Source of the DNA: Microvirga sp. KLBC 81
GTDB lineage: Bacteria; Pseudomonadota; Alphaproteobacteria; Rhizobiales; Beijerinckiaceae
Direction: 5' to 3'
Length of the DNA stretch: 64,000 bases
Assembly (NCBI RefSeq): GCF_003075415.1
Contig: NZ_QDAH01000022.1
Span: 1-64,000 of the forward strand
Position 1 is the stretch's first letter, and every line of letters begins with the position of its first letter. Made by a program: the position numbers and the translations under genes. Below, one piece after another: positions 1 through 9,226 of the stretch. The notes beneath the pieces were generated by a model. That model saw only the letters and a program-made list of their open reading frames with translations, did no database searches and had not been told where the DNA came from.

Positions 1-110
1 GTCTGACCGTAGAGTTTCGAAATATCGATGACGCTCGGGCCGATGGTGCCCTCTTTCACCGCTAGTTCCACGGCCTTGTTGTCGACTGAGAGTGTGGAGT
101 TGGAACTCAT
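1..110 (-). CDS. gltA: Citrate synthase, N-terminal fragment (runs off the window)
   Basis: Only the first 36 codons are inside the window, read on the minus strand from the ATG at 108-110. The visible peptide contains NKAVELAVKEGTIGP followed by VIDISKLYG, the typical opening of hexameric proteobacterial citrate synthases, which condense oxaloacetate and acetyl-CoA in the TCA cycle. The catalytic His and Asp residues lie outside the window. It is followed on the same strand side by a 176-bp gap before the end of gltX; gltA next to gltX is a common alphaproteobacterial arrangement. The product call rests on a short but characteristic N-terminus. Confidence 0.85.
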   Translation of the reverse strand, partial: MSSNSTLSVDNKAVELAVKEGTIGPSVIDISKLYGQ

Positions 111-286
111 GGGTCTTCGCCCTTTCAGCAGGAGGCCGGGCATAACCTAGAGCAACCAAGTTTTCAGAGGAGGCCTCCGAGCTTCAGTTGCCGGACCGAG
201 GTCAGCCGGTCAGGTAGGAGAATGGCGCCTTCGGTAGCTTATCCGTTGAAGCCGGGCAAGCACGTCTAAAGGTGGGGTGCGCCTGT

Positions 287-1717
287 TTATGCAGCAGGCG
301 CGTCCTTCAGCTGATCATGAAGCCGCAACAGGGTTTCGTCCTTGCCGAGAACCGCCATCACGTCGAAGAGGCCGGGGGAGGTGGCCCGGCCCGTCAGAGC
401 CGCGCGCAGGGGTTGCGCCACCTGTCCGAGCTTGGCTCCGATAGACTCCGCATGCTCGCGGATCACCGCTTCCACGCTCTGGGCGTTCCAGTTGGACACG
501 GCCTGCAGCTTCTCCGGAACGCCGGCCAAGCGCGCGCGACCCTCCGCGAGAAGGCTTGCTGCTTTCTCATCCAGCTTCAGGGGACGCTGGGCGTAGAGGT
601 AATAGGCGCTGTCCAGGAGCTCCACGAGGGTCTTGGCGCGCTCCTTGAGGCCGGGCATGGCGGCCTTGAGCTTCTCGCGCAGAGCAGGAGTGAACTTGCG
701 GCCTAGATGATGCTCGTCGCCGCCAAGTTCCGGCAGAAGATCTTCAAGGGCATTGACCAGATCCTCGTCCTTCGACTGACGCATGTAATGGCCGTTGATG
801 CTCTCGAGTTTCGCGAAATCGAAGCGCGCGGGCGAGCGGCCGATGCTCTTGAGGTCGAAGGCCTGGATCATCTCCTCGGTGGAGAAGATCTCCTGGTCGC
901 CGTGGCTCCAGCCGAGACGCACGAGGTAGTTGCGCAAAGCGACCGGGAGATAACCCATGCTGCGATAGGCCTCGACGCCGAGCGCGCCGTGACGCTTCGA
1001 GAGCTTCGCGCCGTCCGGACCATGGATGAGCGGGATATGCGCCATCCTCGGCACATCCCATCCCATGGCCTGATAGATCTGTGTCTGGCGGGCGGCGTTC
1101 GTCAGGTGGTCATCGCCGCGGATCACGTGCGTGACGCCCATGTCGTGGTCGTCCACCACCACGGCGAGCATGTAGGTGGGCGTGCCGTCGGAGCGCAGAA
1201 GGACCAGATCATCGAGATCCTTGTTCTGCCACACGACGCGGCCCTGCACCTCGTCCTCCACCACGGTCTCACCCTCGGTGGGGGCCTTCAGACGGATCAC
1301 AGGTTTCACGTCGTTCGGCGCCTCGGACGGATCGCGGTCGCGCCAGCGGCCGTCATAGCGCAGAGGGCGGCCCTCCTTGCGGGCGGTCTCGCGCATCTCC
1401 TCCAGTTCCTGCGGCGTCGCGTAGCAGTAATAGGCACGGCCCTGGGCAAGCAGGGTCTCGGCCACCTCGCGATGGCGGGCAGCGCGGGAAAACTGGTAGA
1501 CCACGTCGCCGTCCCAATCGAGCCCGAGCCATGTCAGGCCGTCGAGGATCGCCTGGATGGCGGCTTCTGTCGAGCGTTCCCGGTCCGTGTCCTCGATACG
1601 CAGCAGCATCTTGCCGCCATGCCGCTTGGCATAGAGCCAGTTGAACAGGGCCGTGCGTGCCCCGCCAATGTGCAGGAAGCCGGTAGGCGAGGGAGCGAAG
1701 CGGGTGACAACGGTCAT
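287..1717 (-). CDS. gltX: Glutamyl-tRNA synthetase
   Basis: Class I aminoacyl-tRNA synthetase charging tRNA-Glu in the cytoplasm. The class I signature HIGG sits at residues 16-19 after [10 protein letters not shown], and the KMSKS-like loop is KLSKRHG around residue 240. About 476 aa, the normal GluRS length. The open frame extends 26 codons further upstream, but I chose the ATG at 1715-1717 ([11 protein letters not shown]) because family members begin a few residues before RFAPSPTG and the extension is not conserved-looking. Alphaproteobacteria often carry two gltX genes, one of which may charge tRNA-Gln for amidation by GatCAB; which one this is cannot be told from sequence alone. It is divergent from comEC. 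Confidence 0.95.
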   Translation of the reverse strand: MTVVTRFAPSPTGFLHIGGARTALFNWLYAKRHGGKMLLRIEDTDRERSTEAAIQAILDGLTWLGLDWDGDVVYQFSRAARHREVAETLLAQGRAYYCYATPQELEEMRETARKEGRPLRYDGRWRDRDPSEAPNDVKPVIRLKAPTEGETVVEDEVQGRVVWQNKDLDDLVLLRSDGTPTYMLAVVVDDHDMGVTHVIRGDDHLTNAARQTQIYQAMGWDVPRMAHIPLIHGPDGAKLSKRHGALGVEAYRSMGYLPVALRNYLVRLGWSHGDQEIFSTEEMIQAFDLKSIGRSPARFDFAKLESINGHYMRQSKDEDLVNALEDLLPELGGDEHHLGRKFTPALREKLKAAMPGLKERAKTLVELLDSAYYLYAQRPLKLDEKAASLLAEGRARLAGVPEKLQAVSNWNAQSVEAVIREHAESIGAKLGQVAQPLRAALTGRATSPGLFDVMAVLGKDETLLRLHDQLKDAPAA

Positions 1718-1860
1718 CGCAGGGAACCTTAACTTGAAATTCTCAAAAGATTGCGCGGCCTGGACAGCAAGCACGCATGTGTCCGGCTCATCCACAGGGC
1801 GGTTTGGGCCGAAGCGTGGGCTCGTCTACCATGCAACCGACCCCGCGTTAAGCCAAAGCC

Positions 1861-4131
1861 ATGACCGTAGACAACAAAGGAGAGCCAAACCGGATCCCGC
1901 GCAGCCTCGCGCGGGCCGTGGCGCTGCCTCGCTCGTCCGGCCTGGCCCTGGACTGGGATGCCTTCGACTGGCGTGGCTGGCTGGAACGCAACCTTGCGCG
2001 CGAAGTCGAACAGCGGCGGCTGTTCCCGTGGCTTGCCGTGTGCTTCGGCCTTGGGATCATCCTGTTCTTCCAGGCCGAGCGGCCTGCGCTTTGGGCTCCT
2101 CTGGGAGCCCTGGCGGTCTTGGCTGCTGCAGCCGTGTGGCTGCGCCATAATCTCCTGGTGCTTTCTGTTTGTGTCGGCCTAGCCGCCGTTTTTGCCGGGT
2201 TCTCAGCGGGCGTGAACCGCACACGCAGCGTTGCCGCTCCGGTGCTGACCCGAACCGTGATCGCGCCGGTTTCCGGCTTCATCGAAGCGGTGGAGGATCG
2301 GGAGGAGGGCAAACGCATTCTGCTGCAGCTCCACAGCCTGCAGGGGGTGACCGAGGCCGAGCGGCCGCTTCTCGTGCGCGTTTCCATCCGCAGCGGAGAT
2401 CATCTCTCGGCAGGTCAGTTCATCGCCGGCACGGCGCGCCTGTTACCACCACCACAGCCGGCGTGGCCGGGCGGGTACGACTTCGCGCGCGATGCCTATT
2501 ACCGAGGAATTGGCGCGGTCGGTTCCTTCACGGGAGCCGTGCGTCAGCTTGACCCGCCGACCTCTCCCGGCTGGTCGCTGTGGCTGGCGGCGCGTGTCGA
2601 TGAAGCCCGCAATACGCTCACGCAACGCATTGCTGCATCCATCGGTGGCGCAGCCGGTGGTGTGGGCGCTGCGCTCGTCACGGGCAAGCGTGGGCTGATC
2701 AGCGAGCCGACCAACGATGTGCTGCGCGCGGCAGGCATTTATCACATCGTTTCCATCTCCGGTCTGCACATGGTTCTGGCCGCAGGCACGTTCTTCTGGC
2801 TCGTACGTGCGTTTCTGGCGCTCAGTCTGAACCTCGCTTTGCGCTGGCCGGTGAAGAAGATCGCTGCCGTCGTTGCGATGGCGGGAGCGACGACTTATTG
2901 CGTCTTCTCAGGCTCGGATGTCGCGACCGAACGCTCGCTCGTCATGACGCTCGTGATGTTCGGCGCGGTTCTGGTCGATCGTCCCGCGCTGAGCATACGC
3001 AACCTCTCGATCGCCGCCGTCATCGTGCTGGCCCGTGAGCCTGAAGCGCTGTTGGGCCCGAGCTTCCAGATGTCGTTCGGCGCCGTGGCGGCGATGATGA
3101 CGCTCGTGCCGTTGATTCAATGGCGAAGAGCTGCAGGCGCACCCACAATGCTGATCGACAAGGCACTCTCCTGGGGCGGCCGATCAGCCTTCGGCCTCGT
3201 GACGACAACGCTCGTTGCGAGCCTCGCCACGGCTCCCTTCGCAGCCTACCACTTCCAGAGCCTCAATCCTTACGGCCTGATCGGCAATGCGCTCGCTCTG
3301 CCGCTCGTGTCGCTCGTCGTGATGCCCGCCGCCGTACTCGGCGTGCTGGCCTATCCCTTTGGCCTCGATGCGCCGATCTGGAATGTCATGGGACTTGCGG
3401 TCGAAAAGGTGCTCGATGTCTCCGCCTGGGTTGGCGGCTTCAGCGGCTCGACCGTCGTGGTACCGGCGCTCGGCGTCGGCGCATTGGTGTTGCTGAGCGC
3501 GGGCCTTCTCGTGCTGACGATCCCGGCCTCGCACTTGCGGTGGCTGGCACTCATTCCAGCCGGTGCCGGATTGGCCTTCGCCGCAACGCCCCATCGCTAT
3601 GACATCTACGTCGACCGCGACGGAGCTGGGGCTGCGATCCGCAACGTGCTTGGAGAACTGACGCTGGTCGGAAGGCCTTCCGGTTTCGTCGTGGAGCAAT
3701 GGCTGAGAGCGGATGGAGACGGACGTAAGGCTGACGATGCTTCGCTCAAACAAGCCGCGCGATGCGACGGGCTCGGTTGCGTTGTGGAGATCAGAGAGCA
3801 GCGCGCTGTCGCTTTCGTCCACGAGTTTTCGGCTTTCGAGGAGGATTGCCGCCGCGCGGCAATTGTCATCACGCGGCTCGATGCGCCGTCGAACTGCAGA
3901 GCACCTGTAGTTCTTGACCGCAAGGCACTTGTCGAGCGCGGCGCAACCGCCATTCGCCTGACCCCCGAGGCAGCGGAAATTCAGTCGGTGAAGAGGGGAC
4001 GGGAAGTTCAGCCATGGTCGGCCATGGCAAAAGCGTCAGTGCCTCCTGCTCAGGAGAGGCCGCGCTTGGCGCGGCCCGTTCCCGAGCAGGATTTGCCTGA
4101 GGATGAGATCAGTACCGGCGAACCAGACTGA
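1861..4131 (+). CDS. comEC: ComEC/Rec2 family DNA-uptake channel protein
   Basis: A 756-aa polytopic inner-membrane protein of the ComEC/Rec2 family, which carries single-stranded DNA into the cytoplasm during transformation. An N-terminal membrane pair (about 60-115) is followed by a DUF4131-like soluble region and then the multi-helix Competence domain, beginning near the [11 protein letters not shown] motif at about residue 299. The C-terminal 150 residues match rhizobial ComEC tails ([10 protein letters not shown]) and lack an obvious HxHxDH metallo-beta-lactamase motif, so the nuclease-like domain of longer ComECs seems absent or degenerate. The 3' end overlaps lexA tail-to-tail by 23 bp (4109-4131). 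Natural competence itself is not shown; many Rhizobiales keep this gene without known transformation. Confidence 0.88.
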   Translation: MTVDNKGEPNRIPRSLARAVALPRSSGLALDWDAFDWRGWLERNLAREVEQRRLFPWLAVCFGLGIILFFQAERPALWAPLGALAVLAAAAVWLRHNLLVLSVCVGLAAVFAGFSAGVNRTRSVAAPVLTRTVIAPVSGFIEAVEDREEGKRILLQLHSLQGVTEAERPLLVRVSIRSGDHLSAGQFIAGTARLLPPPQPAWPGGYDFARDAYYRGIGAVGSFTGAVRQLDPPTSPGWSLWLAARVDEARNTLTQRIAASIGGAAGGVGAALVTGKRGLISEPTNDVLRAAGIYHIVSISGLHMVLAAGTFFWLVRAFLALSLNLALRWPVKKIAAVVAMAGATTYCVFSGSDVATERSLVMTLVMFGAVLVDRPALSIRNLSIAAVIVLAREPEALLGPSFQMSFGAVAAMMTLVPLIQWRRAAGAPTMLIDKALSWGGRSAFGLVTTTLVASLATAPFAAYHFQSLNPYGLIGNALALPLVSLVVMPAAVLGVLAYPFGLDAPIWNVMGLAVEKVLDVSAWVGGFSGSTVVVPALGVGALVLLSAGLLVLTIPASHLRWLALIPAGAGLAFAATPHRYDIYVDRDGAGAAIRNVLGELTLVGRPSGFVVEQWLRADGDGRKADDASLKQAARCDGLGCVVEIREQRAVAFVHEFSAFEEDCRRAAIVITRLDAPSNCRAPVVLDRKALVERGATAIRLTPEAAEIQSVKRGREVQPWSAMAKASVPPAQERPRLARPVPEQDLPEDEISTGEPD

Positions 4132-4813
4132 CGAGCTTGCCCTGAATCTTGACCCGGTCGGGACCAAGCACGCGAGTCTCGTAGGCCTGGTTGGCGGCTT
4201 CCAGCGCAATCGAGGAGCCGCGGCGGCGGAAGCGCTTGAGGGTTGCTTCCTCGTCATCGATGAGGGCCACGATGATGTCGCCGGTATTCGCCGTGTCCTG
4301 CCTGCGGATCACCACGAGATCACCGTCGAGAATGCCGGCTTCCACCATCGAGTCGCCGCGCACTTCCAGAGCGAAGTGGTCCCCTTGAGAGAGGAAGTCG
4401 CCCGAGAGAGTGATGGAATGGCTGCGGTTCTGGATCGCGGAGATCGGCGTACCGGCAGCGATCCGGCCCATGACCGGGATCGTGGCCGTGTCGCGATACC
4501 GCTCCTCGGCGACGGGCTGGGGCGTGGGCCTCTTCTCCGTGAGGCCGCCCTCGACCACGCTCGGCGTGAAGCGGCGCTGGCCGGCGGCTGCGCCGACGGA
4601 TTCGGGCAGGCGGATCACCTCGAGCGCGCGGGCGCGGTTCGGCAGGCGGCGGATGAAGCCGCGCTCCTCGAGCGCCGTGATGAGGCGGTGGATGCCGGAT
4701 TTCGACTTGAGGTCGAGCGCGTCCTTCATCTCGTCGAAGGACGGCGGAACCCCGGTTTCACGCAGCCGCTCATGAATGAAGCGGAGCAATTCGTGCTGTT
4801 TGCGCGTGAGCAT
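4109..4813 (-). CDS. lexA: LexA SOS repressor
   Basis: Transcriptional repressor of the SOS regulon and self-cleaving S24 peptidase. The N-terminal winged helix-turn-helix is residues 1-68. The autocleavage site is Ala120-Gly121 in RIAAGTPI, and the catalytic dyad is Ser155 (GDSM) and Lys193 (ATLKRF). The linker is long (about 70-110), as in alphaproteobacterial LexA of about 230-240 aa. It lies downstream of moeA with a 111-bp gap that contains a GTTC-N7-GTTC box (4878-4892), the alphaproteobacterial LexA site, consistent with autoregulation. DNA damage with RecA filaments would trigger cleavage. Convergent with comEC. Confidence 0.97.
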   Translation of the reverse strand: MLTRKQHELLRFIHERLRETGVPPSFDEMKDALDLKSKSGIHRLITALEERGFIRRLPNRARALEVIRLPESVGAAAGQRRFTPSVVEGGLTEKRPTPQPVAEERYRDTATIPVMGRIAAGTPISAIQNRSHSITLSGDFLSQGDHFALEVRGDSMVEAGILDGDLVVIRRQDTANTGDIIVALIDDEEATLKRFRRRGSSIALEAANQAYETRVLGPDRVKIQGKLVSLVRRY

Positions 4814-4860
4814 GACAGACCCTTACTGCTCCAGGAAAAGGAGCGATTCTGGAAAACAAA

Positions 4861-4885
4861 GCAAGAACAGGGTAACTGTTCTTGC
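4861..4885 (-). terminator. Perfect inverted repeat after moeA; terminator-like
   Basis: A 10-bp perfect stem (4861-4870 with 4876-4885) around a 5-nt loop. On the minus strand, downstream of moeA, it is followed by a T-rich run (TTTGTTTT), so it looks like a rho-independent terminator separating moeA from lexA. The same stem contains one half of the lexA operator, so it may instead or also be a protein-binding palindrome. Confidence 0.55.
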
Positions 4886-4892
4886 TGTGTTC
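4878..4892. promoter_or_regulatory. LexA operator (SOS box) upstream of lexA
   Basis: GTTC, seven bases, GTTC, on the plus strand. This direct repeat is the established LexA-binding consensus of alphaproteobacteria. It lies 65 bp upstream of the lexA start codon (4813), in the position expected for autoregulation. An inverted GAAC half (4865-4868) lies beside it in the hairpin at 4861-4885. Confidence 0.8.
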
Positions 4893-4924
4893 TGCAAGTG
4901 CGTGCTCAAGCTGAGGTGGAATTT

Positions 4925-6181
4925 TCAGCAAAACCTCTCCAGCCGGATGATCCGGCAGGGTTCTCCGGCCTGGGCTGGCGGCGCATGAGGTGGCCTGACC
5001 AGCAGGGCGTCCGAGCGTTCGAGGATGCTCAGCATCGACGAATCCTGAATCAGGTGCGGCGTGGCGACCGGCAGCGGCATGCGCTCGGTACGCTGGGTGA
5101 GGGAGATTTCGAACTCCTCCGATGCGAGCGAGGCGCGCATGTAGTCCTGTCGCGGGCCGTTGGCGGGAAGATCCGCGCCTAGAATCGCGATCTCGGTTGG
5201 GTCCGCGTCGGCCTGCGCATCGCCGAGCAGCGCGCGAATGGCGGGGATGAGGAACAGGACGGCGCAGACGAGGGACGAGACCGGGTTGCCGGGCAGACCC
5301 AGCAGCAGCATGTCCCCGAGCTTGCCATGCATCAGCGGCTTTCCGGGGCGCAGGGCCACGCGCCAGAAGCCGAGTTCCATGCCCTGGCGCTGCAATGCCT
5401 TCTGCACGAGGTCGTGCTCGCCGACCGATGCGCCGCCCAGCGTCACGAGAATGTCCGCACCTGCATCGCGCGCAGCTTGAATGCGCTCTTCCAGCGATTC
5501 GAGCGTATCGCGGGCAATGCCGAGATCGATGGCTTCGGCTCCCGCTTTCTCGACCATCACGGCGGTGGCGGGAAGGCTCGAGGCTGTGATCTGATCCGGG
5601 CCCGCTGGTTCGCCTGCGCGCACCAGCTCGTCGCCGGTGGCGAGAATGGCGACGCGAGGCTTCCTCCGCACGGGAAGCGTTCCGTGACCCATGGCGGCGG
5701 CAAGCGCGATGTGACGTGCATCGAGGCAAAGGCCAGCCTGAAGCAGCACGTCGCCTGCCGTGAAATCGAGACCGGCTTTGCGGATGTGCTGGCCGTGGCG
5801 CGGGCGCTCTTTCACGAGGACCTGATCGCCTTTAGCTTCCGTGTCCTCCTGGATCACGATGGTATCCGCGCCATCCGGCAACGGCGCGCCGGTGAAGATG
5901 CGCACGGTCTGCTGCGGCCCGACCGCGCCGGAAAAGCGCTGCCCCGCCGCGCTGGTGCCGATCATCTGAAGAGGTGTTGGCACATGGTCCACATCGATGC
6001 TGCGGACGGCATAGCCATCCATGGCGGAAGCCGGGAAGGGCGGTTGGTCGCGAAGCGCGCTCACATCCTCAGCCAAAGCGCGTCCCGCGCAGGCAGACAA
6101 TGGCACATGTTCGATCGAGACCGGCTGTTCGACACTCGCCAGAACGCGGGACAGAGCATCTTCGACCGGGATCAGGCTCAT
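4925..6181 (-). CDS. moeA: Molybdopterin molybdenumtransferase MoeA
   Basis: Inserts molybdate into adenylylated molybdopterin in the last step of molybdenum cofactor synthesis. At 418 aa it has the usual length. Seen are the N-terminal [13 protein letters not shown] motif (about 45-57), the central MoCF-binding domain with [14 protein letters not shown] (about 250) and GLPGNPVSS (about 300), and the C-terminal MoeA_C beta domain. Its start overlaps the moaC stop by 4 bp (ATGA type), so the two are translationally coupled. The coupling of moaC-moeA to trpC upstream is common in Rhizobiales and need not imply a functional link. Confidence 0.96.
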   Translation of the reverse strand: MSLIPVEDALSRVLASVEQPVSIEHVPLSACAGRALAEDVSALRDQPPFPASAMDGYAVRSIDVDHVPTPLQMIGTSAAGQRFSGAVGPQQTVRIFTGAPLPDGADTIVIQEDTEAKGDQVLVKERPRHGQHIRKAGLDFTAGDVLLQAGLCLDARHIALAAAMGHGTLPVRRKPRVAILATGDELVRAGEPAGPDQITASSLPATAVMVEKAGAEAIDLGIARDTLESLEERIQAARDAGADILVTLGGASVGEHDLVQKALQRQGMELGFWRVALRPGKPLMHGKLGDMLLLGLPGNPVSSLVCAVLFLIPAIRALLGDAQADADPTEIAILGADLPANGPRQDYMRASLASEEFEISLTQRTERMPLPVATPHLIQDSSMLSILERSDALLVRPPHAPPAQAGEPCRIIRLERFC

Positions 6182-6654
6182 GGTGCTTGGTATACTCCTG
6201 AGCGTCCGCCGCTCTTCATGCGAAGCCGCACATTTTCGATCCGCATGCCTTTATCGGCGGCTTTGACCATGTCGTAGATCGTCAGACACGCGACGGAGAC
6301 GGCGGTGAGTGCCTCCATCTCGACGCCCGTCTGGCCCGACACCTTCACCTCCGCCGTGACGCGTATGCCGGGCAGCGAGTCGTCGAGTGAGCAATCCACC
6401 TTCACCTTGGAAATCAGCAGCGGATGGCAGAGCGGGATCAGCTCATGCGTGCGCTTGGATGCCATGATGCCAGCAAGCCGTGCGGTGCCGAGCACATCGC
6501 CCTTTTTCGCATCGCCCTGTCGGATCAGCGCCAGCGTTTCGGGCTGCATCACCACGCATCCTTCGGCAATCGCGGTGCGGCTGGTGACGTCTTTTTCGGA
6601 GACATCGACCATGTTGGCCTCGCCGCTCGCGTCGAGATGCGTGAGCTTCGTCAT
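6178..6654 (-). CDS. moaC: Cyclic pyranopterin monophosphate synthase MoaC
   Basis: Converts the MoaA product 3',8-cH2GTP to cyclic pyranopterin monophosphate, the first dedicated intermediate of molybdenum cofactor synthesis. 158 aa, normal length. Family motifs seen are [14 protein letters not shown] near the N-terminus, ELIPLCHPL (about 76-84) with the conserved Cys-His, and [13 protein letters not shown] (about 112-124) with the acidic and Thr residues of the active site. It overlaps both trpC upstream and moeA downstream by 4 bp, inside the minus-strand operon. No moaA, moaD or moaE is in the window. Confidence 0.97.
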   Translation of the reverse strand: MTKLTHLDASGEANMVDVSEKDVTSRTAIAEGCVVMQPETLALIRQGDAKKGDVLGTARLAGIMASKRTHELIPLCHPLLISKVKVDCSLDDSLPGIRVTAEVKVSGQTGVEMEALTAVSVACLTIYDMVKAADKGMRIENVRLRMKSGGRSGVYQAP

Positions 6655-7451
6655 GCCGCCTCGCCGAAGAGCAGGCGCTTGGTGGCCGCCGTCACATCCG
6701 TCTGGCGCATCAGGCTTTCGCCCACGAGGAAGGTGCGGATGTTGACTTGTCGGAGACGCTCGATGTCCTCAAGCGTGAAGATGCCGCTCTCGCCGACGAT
6801 GATGCGGTCGGACGGGATGAGCGGAGCGAGTTCTTCGCTCACGTTGAGGGACACTTCGAAGGTGCGAAGGTTGCGGTTGTTGATGCCGATGAGCTTTGTG
6901 CCGAGCGGGATGGCGCGTTCGAGTTCCGCGCGGTCATGCACCTCGACCAGCACATCCATGCCGAGTTCGTGCGCGGTGTCGATGAGCGCACGTGCTTCAT
7001 CGTCGGAGACGCTTGCCATGATGACGAGAATGCAATCCGCACCCCAAGCGCGGGCCTCGTAGACCTGATAGGGCTCGAACAGGAAATCCTTGCGCAATGC
7101 AGGAAGGCCGGAGGCCTCGCGGGCCTGGTTCAGGTATTCGGGCTTGCCCTGAAACGAAGGCTCGTCGGTGAGCACGGACAAACAGGTCGCGCCGCCGTCC
7201 GCGTAAGCTTTCGCGAGGCTCGGCGGATCGAAATCGGCGCGGATCAGGCCTTTCGAAGGGCTTGCCTTCTTCACCTCCGCGATCAGGGCGGGGCGGCCCT
7301 CGGTGAGATGCCGCTCGATAGCCATTGCAAAGCCACGCGGGGGCGAGGCTTCGAGGGCGAGACGCTTCATCTCTTCCAAAGGAATGGCTGTCTTCGCCGC
7401 TGCGATTTCCTGGCGCTTATAGGCTTCGATCTTGCTCAACACGTCGCTCAT
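6651..7451 (-). CDS. trpC: Indole-3-glycerol phosphate synthase
   Basis: Closes the indole ring from CdRP in tryptophan biosynthesis. A TIM-barrel enzyme of 266 aa from the chosen start. [13 protein letters not shown] (catalytic Lys), [19 protein letters not shown] and VGESGIFT are all present in order. The open frame reaches back to 7568, but that stretch overlaps trpD, so I chose the ATG at 7449-7451 ([12 protein letters not shown]), 10 bp after the trpD stop. The 3' end overlaps moaC by 4 bp. Confidence 0.97.
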   Translation of the reverse strand: MSDVLSKIEAYKRQEIAAAKTAIPLEEMKRLALEASPPRGFAMAIERHLTEGRPALIAEVKKASPSKGLIRADFDPPSLAKAYADGGATCLSVLTDEPSFQGKPEYLNQAREASGLPALRKDFLFEPYQVYEARAWGADCILVIMASVSDDEARALIDTAHELGMDVLVEVHDRAELERAIPLGTKLIGINNRNLRTFEVSLNVSEELAPLIPSDRIIVGESGIFTLEDIERLRQVNIRTFLVGESLMRQTDVTAATKRLLFGEAA

Positions 7452-7461
7452 CGAAAAAGCC

Positions 7462-8475
7462 TCACGCATTCGAGACTTTGACGAGGCGCTCGAGCGTGCC
7501 CTTGGCCGCGCCGCTGTCGAGCGCCTGTGAAGCACGCTCCAGACCATCGCGCAGGTTCGCCGCAGCATCCGCGATCACGAGAGAGGCGGCAGCGTTGAGC
7601 AGGGCCACATCGCGATAGGCATTACGCGCACCATCGAGAACGGCACGCAGCGCCTTTGCATTGTGCTCAGGATCGCCGCCCTTCAGATCCTCGGGCTTTG
7701 CGGTCGGAAGACCCACCTCGTCAGGCGTCACGGTGAAGCGGCGGATCGCGCCGTCCTCAAGCGCCGCCACGAAGGTCGGGCCCGTGGTGGTCATCTCATC
7801 AAGGCCATCCGAGCCGTGCACGGTCCATACCTTGCGGGAGCCGAGTTCCTTCAGAACCTGGGTCAATGGATCGAGCCAAGCTTCTGAAAAAACTCCTAGA
7901 AGCTGATACTTCACGCTTGCCGGATTGGCGAGGGGGCCGAGCAGGTTGAAGATCGTGCGGGTGCCCAGTTCCACGCGCACCGGCGCCACATGCCGCATGG
8001 CCGCGTGGTGCGTCTGGGCGAACATGAAGCAGAGACCCGCCTCATTCACGCAGCGCTCGAGGCCCTCCGGGTCGAGACCGAGCTTCACGCCGAGGGCCGA
8101 GAGAACATCAGCCGTGCCGGATTTCGAGGAGGCGGCGCGGTTGCCGTGCTTGGCGACCGGGATGCCGCAGGACGCGACGATAATCGAAGCAAGTGTCGAG
8201 ATGTTGTAGCTGCCGGAATGGTCGCCGCCCGTGCCAACGATATCGATGGCATTCTCAGGTGCTTTCACCGGCAGCATGCGCCCGCGCATGGCCGTCACCG
8301 CGCCGACGATCTCATCGAGCGCCTCGCCGCGAACCCGCAAGGCCATGAGGAACGCGCCGGCCTGGGCCGGTGTCACCTCACCGGAGAGGAGATCGTCAAA
8401 TGCCCATCGCGCTTCGTCACGCGTCAGCGATGCGCCGGTAGCGACTTTAGCGAGATAGGACTTGAAGGATTCCAT
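7462..8475 (-). CDS. trpD: Anthranilate phosphoribosyltransferase
   Basis: Transfers the phosphoribosyl group of PRPP to anthranilate, the second step of the tryptophan branch. 337 aa. The glycine-rich PRPP site [17 protein letters not shown] (about 78-94) and the [17 protein letters not shown] motif (about 106-122) are intact, as is the [12 protein letters not shown] anthranilate-side motif. The usual alpha-helical N-terminal domain ([14 protein letters not shown]) is present. It sits 18 bp after trpG and 10 bp before trpC, so the three genes are surely co-transcribed. Confidence 0.97.
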   Translation of the reverse strand: MESFKSYLAKVATGASLTRDEARWAFDDLLSGEVTPAQAGAFLMALRVRGEALDEIVGAVTAMRGRMLPVKAPENAIDIVGTGGDHSGSYNISTLASIIVASCGIPVAKHGNRAASSKSGTADVLSALGVKLGLDPEGLERCVNEAGLCFMFAQTHHAAMRHVAPVRVELGTRTIFNLLGPLANPASVKYQLLGVFSEAWLDPLTQVLKELGSRKVWTVHGSDGLDEMTTTGPTFVAALEDGAIRRFTVTPDEVGLPTAKPEDLKGGDPEHNAKALRAVLDGARNAYRDVALLNAAASLVIADAAANLRDGLERASQALDSGAAKGTLERLVKVSNA

Positions 8476-8493
8476 CGGGTCTATGCCTTGGGG

Positions 8494-9111
8494 TTAAGCG
8501 GCGCTCGCGCCACTGGGGCGATGCTTGGCGTTCCAGGCGGCCGCCAGATCGAAGAAATTGCGCATGATCGTCACCCCGTGCTCCGACAGGATGCTCTCAG
8601 GGTGGAATTGCACGCCATGGATCGGGAGCGAGCGATGCGACAGGCCCATCACGAGGCCGTCCGCGGTCTCAGCCGTCACGTTGAGGTCCGCCGGGCAGGT
8701 CTCCCGGTCCACGATCAGCGAGTGATAACGGGTCGCCTTGAAGGGACCGTTGATGCCGCGAAAGACCGCCTGTCCGCTGTGCTCCACCTCGGACACCTTG
8801 CCATGCATGGGCAGAGGCGCGCGGGAGACCGTGCCGCCGAAGACCTGGCCGATGGCCTGAAGGCCGAGGCACACGCCGAAGGTCGGAATGGTGGGCGAGG
8901 CGCGCTTCACGAGATCGAGGCAGATGCCGGCCTCATTGGGCGTGCAGGGGCCCGGCGAGAGCACGATGGCATCGGGCGAGGAGGCCAGGACCTCGTCCGT
9001 GGTAATGGCGTCGTTGCGCAGCACCTCTACGGAGGTTGCGAGAGGGCCGAGCAGATGCACCAGGTTCCAGGTGAAGCTGTCGTAATTGTCGATGACGAGA
9101 ACGCGGGTCAT
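8494..9111 (-). CDS. trpG: Anthranilate synthase glutamine amidotransferase component
   Basis: Class I glutamine amidotransferase that feeds ammonia to TrpE; 205 aa. The oxyanion motif is LSPGPCTPNEAG (51-62), the nucleophile is Cys81 in FGVCLGLQ, and the His-Glu pair is in VQFHPES near residue 172. It could also serve aminodeoxychorismate synthase (PabA role), as TrpG/PabA proteins are often shared. It lies between trpE (115-bp spacer containing a palindromic repeat) and trpD (18 bp). Many rhizobia carry a fused TrpEG; here the subunits are separate. Confidence 0.95.
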   Translation of the reverse strand: MTRVLVIDNYDSFTWNLVHLLGPLATSVEVLRNDAITTDEVLASSPDAIVLSPGPCTPNEAGICLDLVKRASPTIPTFGVCLGLQAIGQVFGGTVSRAPLPMHGKVSEVEHSGQAVFRGINGPFKATRYHSLIVDRETCPADLNVTAETADGLVMGLSHRSLPIHGVQFHPESILSEHGVTIMRNFFDLAAAWNAKHRPSGASAA

Positions 9112-9168
9112 AGCACACCGACGTTCGCGTATGCGGGAGGCGCGGTCAAGGGAAGCGTTGCCCCAATG

Positions 9169-9219
9169 GCATTTTGCGGCGAAGTGGTTCCGGTTCGCCG
9201 TTCCAAAATGCGGCAGAAC
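9169..9219. repeat. 51-bp palindromic repeat in the trpE-trpG spacer (copy 1)
   Basis: An imperfect palindrome beginning GCATTTTGCGGCGAA and ending AAAATGCGGCAGAAC. By eye it matches 54839-54889 at 46 of 51 positions in the same orientation. It is the only notable content of the 115-bp gap between the trpE stop and the trpG start, and could act as an mRNA-processing or stability hairpin between the two cistrons. Confidence 0.75.
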
Positions 9220-9226
9220 TCGAAGG

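Noticed and set aside
707-1732. 341-aa plus-strand frame opposite gltX
   Set aside because: It lies fully antisense to gltX, and its His/Val/Ala-rich composition is the mirror of high-GC coding sequence.
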